From Megalopta genalis (taxonomy: Eukaryota; Arthropoda; Insecta; Hymenoptera; Halictidae): a stretch of 64,000 nt of DNA. The notes beneath the pieces were generated by a model. That model saw only the letters and a list, made by a program, of their open reading frames with translations, was not told the DNA's origin and searched no databases. The stretch spans positions 62,001 to 126,000 of the forward strand of contig NW_027476798.1 of the NCBI RefSeq assembly GCF_051020955.1, read 5' to 3'. Positions 37,835 through 51,429 of this stretch are shown in pieces. How positions within the stretch are numbered: the first letter of the stretch is position 1; every line of letters starts with the position of its first letter. Made by a program: the position numbers and the translations under genes.

Positions 37835-40437
37835 TTGAAGCCCAGTCATCCGTTTCGCATGGATTTGAAGCTAAGCCTTCTACTTCGCATTGATTTGAAG
37901 CTAAATCATATGTTTCGCTTGGATTTGAAGGTAACACATTTGTTTCACTTGCAGTTGAAGCTCAATCATGTATATCACAAGTATTTGAAGCTGAACAATT
38001 TGTTTCGCTTGAATACTAAGTTAAACCATGTGTTTCGCATGAGTATTAAGCTAAACCATGTTTTTGTAATGAATTTGAAGCTAAATCATGTGTTTCGCAT
38101 GGATTTGAAGCCAACTCGTTTGATTCGCCTGCAGTTGATTCTAAATCATGTATTTTACAAGTATTTGAACCTAAACCATTTGTTCCTCATGTATTTGAAG
38201 CTAAGCCTTCCACTTCGCATTGATGTGAAGCTAAATCATGTGTTTCGCTTGGATTTGAAGCTAACTCGATTGTTTCGAATGCAGTTGATGCAAAATCATG
38301 TATATCACAAGTATTTGAAGCTGAACCATTTGATTCTCGTGAAAATTAAGCTAAACCATGTGTTTCGCTTGGATTTGAAGCTAAGCCTTCAACTTCGCAT
38401 TGATTTGAAGCTAAATCATGTGTTTCGCTTGGATTTGGAGCTATCTCGTTTGTTTCGCATACATTTGAAGCTAAATCATGTATATCACAAGTAATTGATG
38501 CAAAACCATTTGATTCGCATGGATTTGAAACAAAGCCTTCTACTTCGCATTGATTTGAAGCTAAATCATGTTTTTCGCTTGGATTTGAAACTAAGCCTTC
38601 TACTTCCCATTGAATTGAAGCTAAATCATGTGTTTCGCATGAATTTGAATCTAACTCGTTTGTTTTGCTTGCATTCGAAGCTATATCTCTTACATTCGCA
38701 TGGATTTGAAGCTAAGGCTTCTAGTTCGCATTGATTTGAAGCTAAATCATGTGTTTCGCTTGGATTTGAAGCTAATTCGGTTATTTCGGATGCAGTTGAA
38801 GCTAAATCATGTATATCACAAGTATTTGAAGCTGAACAATTTGTTTCGCATGAATATTAAGTTAAACCATGTGTTTCGCATGAGTATTAAGCTAAACCAT
38901 GTGATTCGCATTGATTTGAAGCTAAATCATGTGCTTCGCATGGATTTGAAGCTAACTCGTTTGTTTCGCATACATTTGAAGCTAAATCACGTATATCACA
39001 ACTATTTGAAGCTAAACTATTTGTTTCGCATGGATTCGATGATCAGCCTTCTATTTCGCATGCAGTTGAAGCTAAATCATGTATATCACAAGTATTTGTA
39101 GCAAAACCATTTGTTTCGCATGGATTTGAAGCTAAGCATTCTACTTCGCTTTGATTTGAAGCTAAATCATGTGTTCCGCATGGATTTGAAACTAAGCCTT
39201 CTACTTCGCATTGATTTGAAGCTAAATCATGTGTTAGGCTTGGATTTGAAACTAAGCCTTCTACTTCGCATTGATTGGAAGCTAAATCTTGTGTTTGGTA
39301 TGGATTTGAAGCTAACTCGGTTGTTTCGCCTGCATTCGAAGTTATACCACGCATAATCGCAAGTATTTGAAGCTCAGTCATCCGTTTCGCATGGATTTGA
39401 AGTTAAGCCTTCTACTTCGCATTGATTTGAAGCTAAATCATATGTTTCGCTTGGATTTGAAGGTAACACGTTTGTTTCACCTGCAGTTGAAGCTCAATCA
39501 TGTATATCACAAGTATTTGAAGCTGAACAATTTGTTTCGCATGAATACTAAGTTAAACCATGTGTTTCGCATGAGTATTAAGCTAAACCATGTTTTTGTA
39601 ATGAATTTGAAGCTAAATCATGTGTTTCGCATGGATTTGTAGCCATCTCGTTTGTTTCGCCTGCAGTTGATTCTAAATCATGTATTTTACAAGTATTTGA
39701 ACCTAAACCATTTGTTCCTCATGTATTTGAAGCTAAGCCGTCCACTTCGCATTGATGTGAAGCTAAATCATGTGTTTGCTTGGATTTGAAGCTAACTCGA
39801 TTGTTTCGAATGCAGTTGATGCTAAATCATGTATATCACAAGTATTTGAAGCTGAACCATTTGATTCTCGTGAAAATTAAGCTAAACCATGTGTTTCGCT
39901 TGGATTTGAAGCTAAGCGTTCTACTTCGCATTGATTTGAAGCTAAATCATGTGTTTCACTTGGATTTGGAGCTATCTCGTTTGTTTCGCATACATTTGAA
40001 GCTAAATCATGTATATCACAAGTAATTGATGCAAAACCATTTGATTCGCATGGATTTGAAACAAAGCCTTCTACTTCGCATTGATTTGAAGCTAAATCAT
40101 GTTTTTCGCTTGGATTTGAAGCTAAGGCTTCTAGTTCGCATTGATTTGAAGCTAAATCATGTGTTTCGCTTGGATTTGAAGCTAATTCGGTTATTTCGGA
40201 TGCAGTTGAAGCTAAATCATGTATATCACAAGTATTTGAAGCTGAACAATTTGTTTCGCATGAATATTAAGTTAAACCATGTGTTTCGCATGAGTATTAA
40301 GCTAAACCATGTGATTCGCATTGATTTGAAGCTAAATCATGTGCTTCGCATGGATTTGAAGCTAACTCGTTTGTTTCGCATACATTTGAAGCTAAATCAC
40401 GTATATCACAACTATTTGAAGCTAAACTATTTGTTTC
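37835..40437. repeat. 1.53-kb tandem duplication related to 11.3-12.6 kb
   Basis: CAGTCATCCG sub-block starts at about 37,843 and 39,375 are 1,532 bp apart, and the following satellite is matched at that offset. The second unit is shortened by about 120 bp (four monomers) before the GCTAAGGCTTCTAG monomer (38,709 versus 40,119). Both units resemble 11,304-12,600. Confidence 0.8.
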
Positions 40438-43400
40438 GCATGGATTCGATGATCAGCCTTCTATTTCGCATAGATTTGAAGCTAAATCATGTATATCACA
40501 AGTATTTGTATCAAAACCATTTGTTTCGCATGGATTTGAAGCTAAGCTTTCTACTTCGCATTGATTTGAAGATAAATCATGCGTTTCGCATGGATTTGAA
40601 ACTAAGCCTTCTACTTCGCATTGATTTGAAGCTAAATCATGTGTTTCGCTTGGATTTCAAACTAAGCCTTCTACTTCGCATTGATTGGAAGCTAAATCTT
40701 GTGTTTGCTATGGATTTGAAGCTAACTCGGTTGTTTCGCCTGCATTCGAAGTTATATCACGTATAATCGCAAGTATTTGAAGCCCAGTCATCCGTTTCGC
40801 ATGGATTTGAAGCTAAGCCTTCTACTTCGCATTGATTTGAAGATAAATCATGCGTTTCGCATGGATTTGAAGCTAACTCGTTTGTTTCGCATGCCGTTGA
40901 TGCTAAATCATGTATATCACAAGTATTTGAAGCTGAACCATTTTATTCTCGTGAAAATTAAGCTAAACCATGTGTTTCGCTTGGATTTGAAGCTAAGCCT
41001 TCTACTTCGCATTGATTTGAAGCCAAATCATGTGTTAGGCTTGGATTTGAAACTATGCCTTCTACTTCGCATTGATTGGAAGCTAAATCTTGTGTTTGGT
41101 ATGGATTTGAAGCTAACTCGGTTGTTTCGCCTGCATTCGAAGTTATACCACGCATAATCGCATGTATTTGAAGCTCAGTCATCCGTTTCGCATGGATTTG
41201 AAGCTAAGCCTTCTACTTCGCATTGATTTGAAGCTAAATCATATGTTTCGCTTGGATTTGAAGGTAACACGTTTGTTTCACTTGCAGTTGAAGCTCAATC
41301 ATGTATATCACAAGTATTTGAAGCTGAACAATTTGTTTCGCATGAATACTAAGTTAAACCATGTGTTTCGCATGAGTATTAAGCTAAACCATGTTTTTGT
41401 AATGAATTTGAAGCTAAATCATGTGTTTCGCATGGATTTGAAGCCAACTCGTTTGTTTCGCCTGCAGTTGATTCTAAATCATGTATTTTACAAGTATTTG
41501 AACCTAAACCATTTGTTCCTCATGTATTTGAAGCTAAGCCGTCCACTTCGCATTGATGTGAAGCTAAATCATATGTTTGCTTGGATTTGAAACTAAGCCT
41601 TCTACTTCGCATTGATTTGAAGCTAAATCATGTGTTTCGCTTGGATTTGAAGCTAACTCGATTGTTTCGAATGCAGTTGATGATAAATCATGTATATCAC
41701 AAGTATTTGAAACTGACCCATTTGATTCTCGTGAAAATTAAGCCAAACCATGTGTTTCGCTTGGATTTGAAGCTAAGCCTTCTACTTCGCATTGATTGGA
41801 AGCTAAATCATGTGTTTCGCTTGGATTTGGAGCTAACTCGTTTGTTTCGCATACATTTGAGGCTAAATCATGTATATCACAAGTATTTGAAGCAAAACCA
41901 TTTGATTCGCATGGATTTGAAACATAGCCTTCTACTTCGCATTGATTTGAAGCTAAATCATGTTTTTCGCTTGGATTTGAAACTAAGCCTTCTACTTCGC
42001 ATTGAATTGAAGCTAAATCATGTGTTTCGCTCGAATTTGAAACTAACTCGGTTGTTTTGCTTGAATTCGAAGCTATATCTCTTACACTCGCAAGTATTTG
42101 AAGCCCAGTCATCCGTTTCGCATGGATTTGATGCTAAGCCTTCTACTTCGCATTGATTTGAAGCTAAATCATGTGTTTCGCATGGATTTAAAGCTAAATC
42201 TTTTTTTTCGCATTCAGTTGAAGCTATATCACTTATATCGCAAGTATTTGAATCTAAATCATTTGTGTCGCATGGATTCGAATCTCATCCTTCTATTTCG
42301 CATTGATTTGAAGCTAAATCATGTGTTTCTCATGGATTTAAAGCTAACACGTTTGTTTCGCATATAGTTGAAGCTAAATCGTGTATATCACAAATATTTG
42401 AAGCTAAACAATTTGTTTCGCATGGATTCGAAGATCAGTCTTCTACTTCGCATTGATTTGAAGCTAAATCATGTGTTTGGCTTGGATATGAAGCTCACTC
42501 GTTTGTTTTTCCAGCATTTGAAGCTATATCACTTATATCGCAAGTATTTGAAGCTAAATCATTTGTGTCGCATGGATTCGAAAATCAGCCTTCTATTTCG
42601 CACTGATTCGAAGCTAAATCATGCGTTTCGCATGGAATTGAAGCTATCTCGTTTGTTTCGCATGGATTTGAAGCTAACTCGTTTGTTTCGCCTGCATTTG
42701 AAGCTAAATCATGTATATCGCTAATATTTGAAGCTAATCCATTTGTTTGCATGGATTCGAAGATAAACCTTCTACTTCGTATTGATTTTAAGTTAGATCA
42801 TGTGTTTCGCATAGATTTAAAGATAACTCGATTGTTTCGCATGCAGTTGAATCTAAATCATGTATATCACAAGTATTTGAAGCTAAATCATTTGTTTCGC
42901 ATGGTTTCGAAAATCAGCCTTCTACTACGCATTGCTTTGAAGATAAATCATGTCTTATGCTTGGTTTTGAAGCTCGCACCATGGTTTCGCCTGCATTTGA
43001 AGCTATATCACTTATATCGCAAGTATTTGAAGCTAAATCATTTGTGTCGCATGGATTCGAATCTCATCCTTCTATTTCGCATTGATTTGAAGCTAAATCA
43101 TGTGTTTCTCATGGATTTAAAGCTAACACGTTTGTTTCGCATATAGTTGAAGCTAAATCGTGTATGTCACAAGTATTTGAAGCTAAACAATTTGTTTCGA
43201 ATGGATTCGAAAATCAGTCTTCTACTTCGCATTGATTTGAAGCTAAATCATGTGTTTGGCTTGGATATGAAGCTCACTCGTTTGTTTTTCCAGCATTTGA
43301 AGCTATATCACTTATATCGCAAGTATTTGAAGCTAAATCATTTGTGTCGCATGGATTCGAAAATCAGTCTTCTACTTCGCATTTATTTGGAGCTAAATCA

Positions 43401-43923
43401 TGTGTTTCGCATGAATTTAAAGCTAACACGTTTGTTTCGCATATAGTTGAAGCTAATTCATGTATATCACAAGTATTTGAAGCTAAACCATTTGATTCTC
43501 ATGGATTTGGAGCTAAGCCTTCTACTTCGCATTGATTTCGAGCTAAATCATGTGTTTCGCATGGATTTAATGCTAACACGTTTTTTTCGCATGCAGTTGA
43601 AGCTAAATCATGTACATCACAAGTATTTGAAGCTAAACCATTTGTTTCGCATGGATTAGAGAATTAGCCTCCTATTTCGCATTGATTTGAAGCTAAATCA
43701 TGAGTTTCCCATGGATTTGAAGCTAACTCGTTTGTTTCGCTTGGATTTGAAGCTAACTCGTTTATTTCGCATGCAGTTGAAGCTCAGTCATGTATATCAC
43801 AAGTATTTGAAGCTAAACCATTTGTTTCGCATGGATTTGAAGATAAGCCTCCTACTTCGCATTAATTTGAAGCTGACTCGTTTGTTTCGCCTGCACTTGA
43901 AGCTATATCACTTATATCGCAAG

Positions 43924-44555
43924 TGTTACGGCCAAGTGGCCAGGATTTATGGCAGGGGCCATGTGCTTGGGTACCCGGACGGTATGGGTCTGTCCCGGGC
44001 CGTTCCCGGGCACATGCGGCACCGTCATAACGTCTCCTGGTCCTTGATTACGGTCCAGTCAATTACGGTTGGGTCTGGCATTGTTCGGGCACGTAGGCCC
44101 ATCAGCGCGGGATGTCTAGCAGGAGTTATTTTGCCACTCTCCCTCCTAACTCCCGGCCCACCGTTTTGGGGCAGACTCACTGGATTTGGGATTGCAGTGA
44201 TTGGACCGTAATTCCTTGCCGCCCACCCTAGGTAAAGAGAAGTAGGGAGGACCCAGGTGATATTACGCATGACTCCGGTCCTCTAGGGGACAGAAAAGTC
44301 GGAACAGACAGACAGAAAGCACAGAACATCAGAAGAGTACAGAACATTTTTAGAGCTTGAGAAGAGAACACCTTAGACTTTCAGACAGAACAGAACAGAA
44401 GACATAGAGAGATACGCGTAACGGTAAGGTTGCGTGTTACAAATAGAGTACTAGCATTTCATTTAGTCCGACTACAGTGGGTGGACCTTCGAGTTAGTCG
44501 GCACCAAGTGCAATATTCAGAGGATCTCCGTCATCCATCTGATGAGTCCTCAACA
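43924..44555. mobile_element. Solo LTR, copy 5 (632 bp, complete)
   Basis: Ends and GCAAG flanks (43919-43923 and 44556-44560) are as in the other copies. Differences from copy 1 that I find are GTCCTTGATT for GTCTTTGATT, one extra C at GCCCACCC, GGTAAGG for GGTTAGG, and GGTGGACC for GGTGGTCC. It is the most diverged of the five by eye, as expected if blocks A and C separated before the local duplications in A and B. Confidence 0.87.
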
Positions 44556-45412
44556 GCAAGTATTTGAAGCTAAACCATTTGTTTCGCATGGATTTGAAGC
44601 TAAGCCATCTACTTCGCATTGATTTGATGCTGAATCATGTGTTTCGCTTGGATTTGAAGTTAACTCGTTTGTTTCGCCTGCATTTGAAGCTATATCACTT
44701 ATATCGCAAGTATATGAATCTAAATAATCTGTGTCGCATGGATTTGATGCTAATCCTTCTACTTCGCATTGATTTGAAGCTTAATCATGTGTTTCGCATT
44801 GATTTGAAGATAACTCGTTTGTTTAGCATGCAGTTGAAGCTAACTCATGTATATCACAAGTATTTGAAGCTAAATCATGTGTTTCGCATGAATATTAAGC
44901 TAAACCAAGTGTTTCGCATGAATTTCAAGATAAATCATGTGATTCACATGGATTTGAAGCTGACTCGTTTGTTTCGCATGCATTTGAAGCTATTTCACTT
45001 ATATCCCAAGTATTTGAATCTAAACCAGTTGTTTCGCATGGATTTGAATCTAAGCCATCTACTTCGCATTGATTTGAAGCTGAACCATGTGTTTCGTTTG
45101 GATTTGAAGTTCACTCGTTTGTTTCGCATGCAGTTGAAGCTATATCACTTATATTCGCAAGTATTTGAAGCTAAATCATTTGTGTCGCATGGATTTGATG
45201 CTAAGCCTTCGGCTTCGCATTGATTTGAAACTAAATCATGCGTTACGCTCGAATTTGAAGCTCACTCGTTTGTTTCGCATGCAGTTGATGCTAAATCATG
45301 TATATCACAAGTATTTGAAGCTGGACCATTTGATTCTCATGGATTTGAAACTGAGACTTCTACTTCGCATTGATTTGAAGCTAAATCATGCGTTTCGCTT
45401 GGATTTGAAGCT

Positions 45413-45468
45413 AACCTATTTTGATTATTCATGCAGATGACGCCAAATCGTGTATAAAAAAAGTATTT
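45413..45468. repeat. Divergent monomer pair with a 7-A run (lineage I)
   Basis: Block C counterpart of 6811-6866 (offset 38,602), with the same CCTATTTTG and seven-A form. Confidence 0.84.
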
Positions 45469-46496
45469 GAATCTAAATCATGCGTTTCGCATGGATTTGA
45501 AGCTAAGCATTCTACTTCGCTTGATTTTGAATCTAAATCATGTGTTTCGCTTGGATTTGAAGCTAAGTCATTTGTTTCGCATGGATTTGAAGCTATATCA
45601 CTTATATTCACAAGTATTTGAAGCTAACCCATTCGTTTTGCATGAATTTGAAGCTAAGCGTCCTACTTCGCATTAATTTGAAGCTAAATCGTGTGTTTCG
45701 CTTGCATTTGAAGCTAACTCGTTTGTCTCGCATGCTGTTCAAGCTAAATCATGTATATCATAAGTATTTGAAGCTAAACCATTTGATTCGCATGGATTTG
45801 AAGCTAAGCCTTCTTCTTCGCATTGATTTGACCCTAAATCATGTGTTTCGCACGGATTTGAGGCTAACTCCTTTGTTTCGCATGCAGTTGAAGCTAACTC
45901 ATGTATATCACAAGTATTTGAAGCTGAACAATTTGTTTCGCATGAATATAAAGTTAACTCATGTGCTTCGCATGAATATGAATCTAAACGATGTGTTTCG
46001 CATGAATTTAAAGCTAAATCATTTATATCAAAAGTATTTGAAGCTAAACCATATGTTTCGCATGGTTTCGAAGATAAGCCTTCTTCTTCGCATGGATTTG
46101 TAGCTAAAACATGTGTTTCGACTGAATTTGAAGCTAACACGTTTGTTTCGCACGCAGTTGAAGCTAAACCATGTATATCACAAGCATTTGAAGCTGAACC
46201 ATTTGATTCGCATGAATATTAAGCTAAACCATGTGTTTCGCATGAATATTAAGCTAAACCATGTGTTTCGCATGAATTTGAAGCTAAATCATGTGTTCCG
46301 CAGGGAATGGAAGCTATTCGTTTGTTTCGCCTGCATTTGAAGCTAAATCATGTATATCACAAGTATTTGAAGCTAAACCATTTGATTCGCATGTATTTGA
46401 AGCTAAGCCTTCCACTTCGCATTGATTTGAAGCTAAACCATATGTTTCGCGTGGTTGTGAAGCAAGTTCATGTGTTTCGCATGCAGCTGAAACTAA

Positions 46497-49134
46497 ATCA
46501 TGTATATCACAAGTATTTGAAGCTAAACCATCTGTTTCGCATGGTTTCGAAGATAAGCCTTCTACTTCGCATTGATTTGAAGCTAAATCATGTGATTCGC
46601 AATGATTTGAAGAAAACTCATTTGTTTCGCATGCAGTTGAAGCTAAATCATGTATATCACAAGTAGTTGAAGCCAAACCATTTGATTCGCACGAATTTGA
46701 AGCTAAATGATGTGGTTCACATGAATTGAAGCTGACTCGTATGTTTCGCATGCACTTGAACCAATGTCACTTATATTCGCCAGTATTTGAAGATAAATCA
46801 TTCGTTTCGCATGGATTTGAAGCTAAGCCTCCTACTTCGTATTGATTCGAAGCTAAATCATGTGTTCGCTTGGTTTTGAAGTCAACTCGTTCGTATCGCC
46901 TGCAGTTGAAGCTAAATCATGTATATCACAATTATTTGAAGCTGAACCATTTGTTTGGCATGGATTTGAAGCTAAGCCTTCGACATCGCATTTATTTGAT
47001 GCCAAGTCACGTGTTTCGCATTGATTTGAAGATAACTCGTTTGTTTCGTCTGCATTTGAACCAATATCACTTATATTCGCTAGTATTTGAAGATAAATCA
47101 TTTGTTTCGCATGGATTTGAATCTAAGCCTCCTACTTCGTATTGATTTGAAGCTAAATCATGTATTCGCTTGGATTTGAAGCCAACTCGTTTGTATCGCC
47201 TGCAGTTGAAGCTAAATCATGTATATCACAATTATTTGAAGTTGAACCATTTGTTTGGCATGGATGTGAAGCTAAGCCTTCTACATCGCATTTATTTGAT
47301 GCCAAGTCACGTGTTTCGCATTGGTTTGAAGATAACTCGTTTGTTTCGCCTGCATTTGAACCAATATCACTTATATTCGCCAGTATTTGAAGATAAATCA
47401 TTCGTTTCGCGTGGATTTGAAGCTATGCCACCTACTTCGTATTGATTTGAAGCTAAATCATGTGTTTCGCTTGGATTTGAAGCTAACACGTTTGTTTCGA
47501 ATGCAGTTGAATCTAAATGATGTATATCACATATATTTGAAGCTGAACAATTGTTGCGCATGAATATTAAGCTAAACCATGTGTTTCGAATGAATTTGAA
47601 GCTACATCATGTGTTTCGCATGGATTTGAAGTTAACTCGATTGTTTCGCCTGCATTTGAAGCTACATCATGTATATCACAAGTATTTGAAGCTAAACCAT
47701 CTGTTTCGCATGGTTTCGAAGATAAGCCTTCTACTTCGCATTGATTTGAAGCTAAATCATGTGATTCGCAATGATTTGAAGAAAACTCATTTGTTTCGCA
47801 TGCAGTTGAAGCTAAATCATGTATATCACAAGTAGTTGAAGCCAAACCATTTGATTCGCACGAATTTGAAGCTAAATGATGTGGTTCACATGAATTGAAG
47901 CTGACTCGTTTGTTTCGCATGCACTTGAACCAATGTCACTTATATTCGCCAGTATTTGAAGATAAATCATTCGTTTCGCATGGATTTGAAGCTAAGCCTT
48001 CTACTTTGTATTGATTTGAAGCTAATTCATGTATTCGCTTGGATTTGAAGCCAACTCGTTTGTTTCGCCTGCAGTTGAAGCTAAATCATGTATATCACAA
48101 TTATTTGAAGCTGAACCATTTGTTTCGCATGGATTTGAAGCTAAGCCTTCTACTTCGCATTTATTTGATGCTAAATCGCGTGTTTCGCATTGATTTGAAG
48201 ATACCTCGTTTGTTTCGTCTGCATTTTAACCAATATCACTTATATTCGCCAGTATTTGAAGATAAATCATTCGTTTCGCATGGATTTGAAGCTAAGCCTC
48301 CTACTTCGTATTGATTCGAAGCTAAATCATGTGTTCGCTTGGTTTTGAAGTCAACTCGTTCGTATCGCCTGCAGTTGAAGCTAAATCATGTATATCACAA
48401 TTATTTGAAGCTGAACCATTTGTTTGGCATGGATTTGAAGCTAAGCCTTCGACATCGCATTTATTTGATGCCAAGTCACGTGTTTCGCATTGATTTGAAG
48501 ATAACTCGTTTGTTTCGTCTGCATTTGAACCAATATCACTTATATTCGCTAGTATTTGAAGATAAATCATTTGTTTCGCATGGATTTGAATCTAAGCCTC
48601 CTACTTCGTATTGATTTGAAGCTAAATCATGTATTCGCTTGGATTTGAAGCCAACTCGTTTGTATCGCCTGCAGTTGAAGCTAAATCATGTATATCACAA
48701 TTATTTGAAGTTGAACCATTTGTTTGGCATGGATGTGAAGCTAAGCCTTCTACATCGCATTTATTTGATGCCAAGTCACGTGTTTCGCATTGGTTTGAAG
48801 ATAACTCGTTTGTTTCGCCTGCATTTGAACCAATATCACTTATATTCGCCAGTATTTGAAGATAAATCATTCGTTTCGCGTGGATTTGAAGCTATGCCAC
48901 CTACTTCGTATTGATTTGAAGCTAAATCATGTGTTTCGCTTGGATTTGAAGCTAACACGTTTGTTTCGAATGCAGTTGAATCTAAATGATGTATATCACA
49001 TATATTTGAAGCTGAACAATTGTTGCGCATGAATATTAAGCTAAACCATGTGTTTCGAATGAATTTGAAGCTACATCATGTGTTTCGCATGGATTTGAAG
49101 TTAACTCGATTGTTTCGCCTGCATTTGAAGCTAC
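46497..49134. repeat. Two tandem units of 1,169 and 1,469 bp
   Basis: The TGTTTCGCATGGTTTCGAAG landmark is at 46533, 47702 and 49171. The first unit is 1,169 bp and contains two 300-bp repeats (46783-47382). The second is 1,469 bp and contains three (47952-48851). They are thus the same unit with one 300-bp repeat more or less. Confidence 0.87.
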
Positions 49135-50189
49135 ATCATGTATATCACAAGTATTTGAAGCTAAACCATCTGTTTCGCATGGTTTCGAAGATAAGCCTTC
49201 TACTTCGCATTGATTTGAAGCTAAATCATGTGATTCGCAATGATTTGAAGAAAACTCATTTGTTTCGCATGCAGTTGAAGCTAAATCATGTATATCACAA
49301 GTAGTTGAAGCCAAACCATTTGATTCGCACGAATTTGAAGCTAAATGATGTGGTTCACATGAATTGAAGCTGACTCGTTTGTTTCGCATGCACTTGAACC
49401 AATGTCACTTATATTCGCCAGTATTTGAAGATAAATCATTCGTTTCGCATGGATTTGAAGCTAAGCCTTCTACTTTGTATTGATTTGAAGCTAATTCATG
49501 TATTCGCTTGGATTTGAAGCCAACTCGTTTGTTTCGCCTGCAGTTGAAGCTAAATCATGTATATCACAATTATTTGAAGCTGAACCATTTGTTTCGCATG
49601 GATTTGAAGCTAAGCCTTCTACTTCGCATTTATTTGATGCTAAATCGCGTGTTTCGCATTGATTTGAAGATACCTCGTTTGTTTCGTCTGCATTTTAACC
49701 AATATCACTTATATTCGCCAGTATTTGAAGATAAATCATTCGTTTCGCATGGATTTGAAGCTAAGCCTCCTACTTCGTATTGATTTGAAGCTAAATCATG
49801 TGTTCGCTTGGTTTTGAAGTCAACTCGTTCGTATCGCCTGCAGTTGAAGCTAAATCATGTATATCACAATTATTTGAAGCTGAACCATTTGTTTGGCATG
49901 GATTTGAAGCTAAGCCTTCGACATCGCATTTATTTGATGCCAAGTCACGTGTTTCGCATTGATTTGAAGATAACTCGTTTGTTTCGTCTGCATTTGAACC
50001 AATATCACTTATATTCGCTAGTATTTGAAGATAAATCATTTGTTTCGCATGGATTTGAAGCTAAGCCTCCTACTTCGTATTGATTTGAAGCTAAATCATG
50101 TATTCGCTTGGATTTGAAGCCAACTCGTTTGTATCGCCTGCAGTTGAAGCTAAATCATGTATATCACAATTATTTGAAGCTGAACCATT
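49135..50189. repeat. Satellite leading into the 4,893-bp repeats
   Basis: It matches 53428-54482 at an offset of 4,293 and 58,321 onward. At about 50,189 it jumps from GCTGAACCATTT straight to TATTCGCATGG, skipping 600 bp (20 monomers) that are present at 54,483-55,082. Confidence 0.85.
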
Positions 50190-51429
50190 TTATTCGCATG
50201 GATTTGAAGCTAAGCGTTCTACTTCGCATTGATTTGAAGCTAAATCATGTATTCGCTTGGATTTGAAGCCAACTCGTTTGATTCGCATGCAGTTGAAGCT
50301 AAATCATGTATATCACATTTATTTGAAGCTGAACCATTTGTTTCGCTTGGATTTGAAGCTAACTGGTTTGTTTCGCCTGCATTTGAACATATATCACTTA
50401 TATTCGCAGGTATTTGAAGCTAAACTATTGGTTTTGCATGGATTTGAAACTAATACTTCTATTTCGCATTGATTTGAAGCTGAATCATACGTTTTGCATG
50501 GATTAGAATCTAACTCGTTGGTTTGCCTGCATTTGAAGCTATAACACTGATATTCGCAAGTGATTTCAAGGTCAATCATTCGTTTCGCATGGATTTGAAG
50601 CTAAGCCTTCTACTTCTCATTGATTTGAAGCTAAATCATGTGTTTCGCATGAATTTGAAGCCAGCTCGTTGGTTTCTCATGCAGTTGAAGCTAAATCATG
50701 TATATAACAAGTATGTGAAGCTAAACCATTTTATTCGCATGGATTTGAAGCTAAGCGTTCTACTTCGCATTGATTTCAAGGCTAAATCATGTATTCGCTT
50801 GGATTTGAAGCCAACTCGTTTGATTCGCATGCAGTTGAAGCTGAATCATGTATATCACAATTATTTGAAGCTGAACCATTTGTTTCGCATGGATTTGAAG
50901 CTAAGCCTTCTACTGCGCATTGATTTGAATCTAAATCATGTGTTTTGCATGGATTTGAATTAAAATCGTTTGATTCACCTGCATTTGAAGCTATATCACT
51001 TATATTCGCAAGTATTTGAAGCTAAATCGTTTGTGTCGCATGGATTTGAAGCTAAGCCTTCTACTACGCATTGATCTGAAGCTAAATCATGCGTTTCGCA
51101 TGGATTTGAAGCTAACTCGTTTGTTTCGCATGCAGTTGATGCTAAATCATGTATATCACAGGTATTTGAAGCTGAACCATTTGATTCTCATGAATATTAA
51201 GCTAAACCATGTGTTTCGCATGAATATTAAGCTAAACCATGTGTTTCGCATGAATTTGAAGATAAATCATGTTTTTCACATGGATTTGAAGCTAAATCAT
51301 GTGTTTCGCATGGATTTTGAAGCCAAGCCTTCTACTTCGCATTGATTTGAAGCTAAATCATATGTTTCGCTTGGATTTGAAGGTAACACGTTTGTTTCGC
51401 ATGCAGTTGAAGCTCAATCATGTATATCA

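Larger units (their letters stand above)
32680..37855. repeat. Tandem duplication of a 2,588-bp unit
   Basis: Units are about 32680-35267 and 35268-37855, the second starting at the GCTAAGCATTCTACTTCGC monomer. Long open frames have identical or nearly identical partners 2,588 bp away. Because the first unit is itself the second copy of part of 26.0-29.8 kb, this sequence is present three times in 12 kb. Confidence 0.88.
40438..46496. repeat. Satellite block C, left arm, with a single LTR unit
   Basis: Long-range copy of 1-7744. The offset is 40,437 up to the LTR, 38,602 after the point where block A has its extra 1,837-bp unit, and 38,752 after block C's extra 150-bp unit. Differences are scattered single bases. 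This arm shows the unduplicated arrangement around the LTR. Confidence 0.87.
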
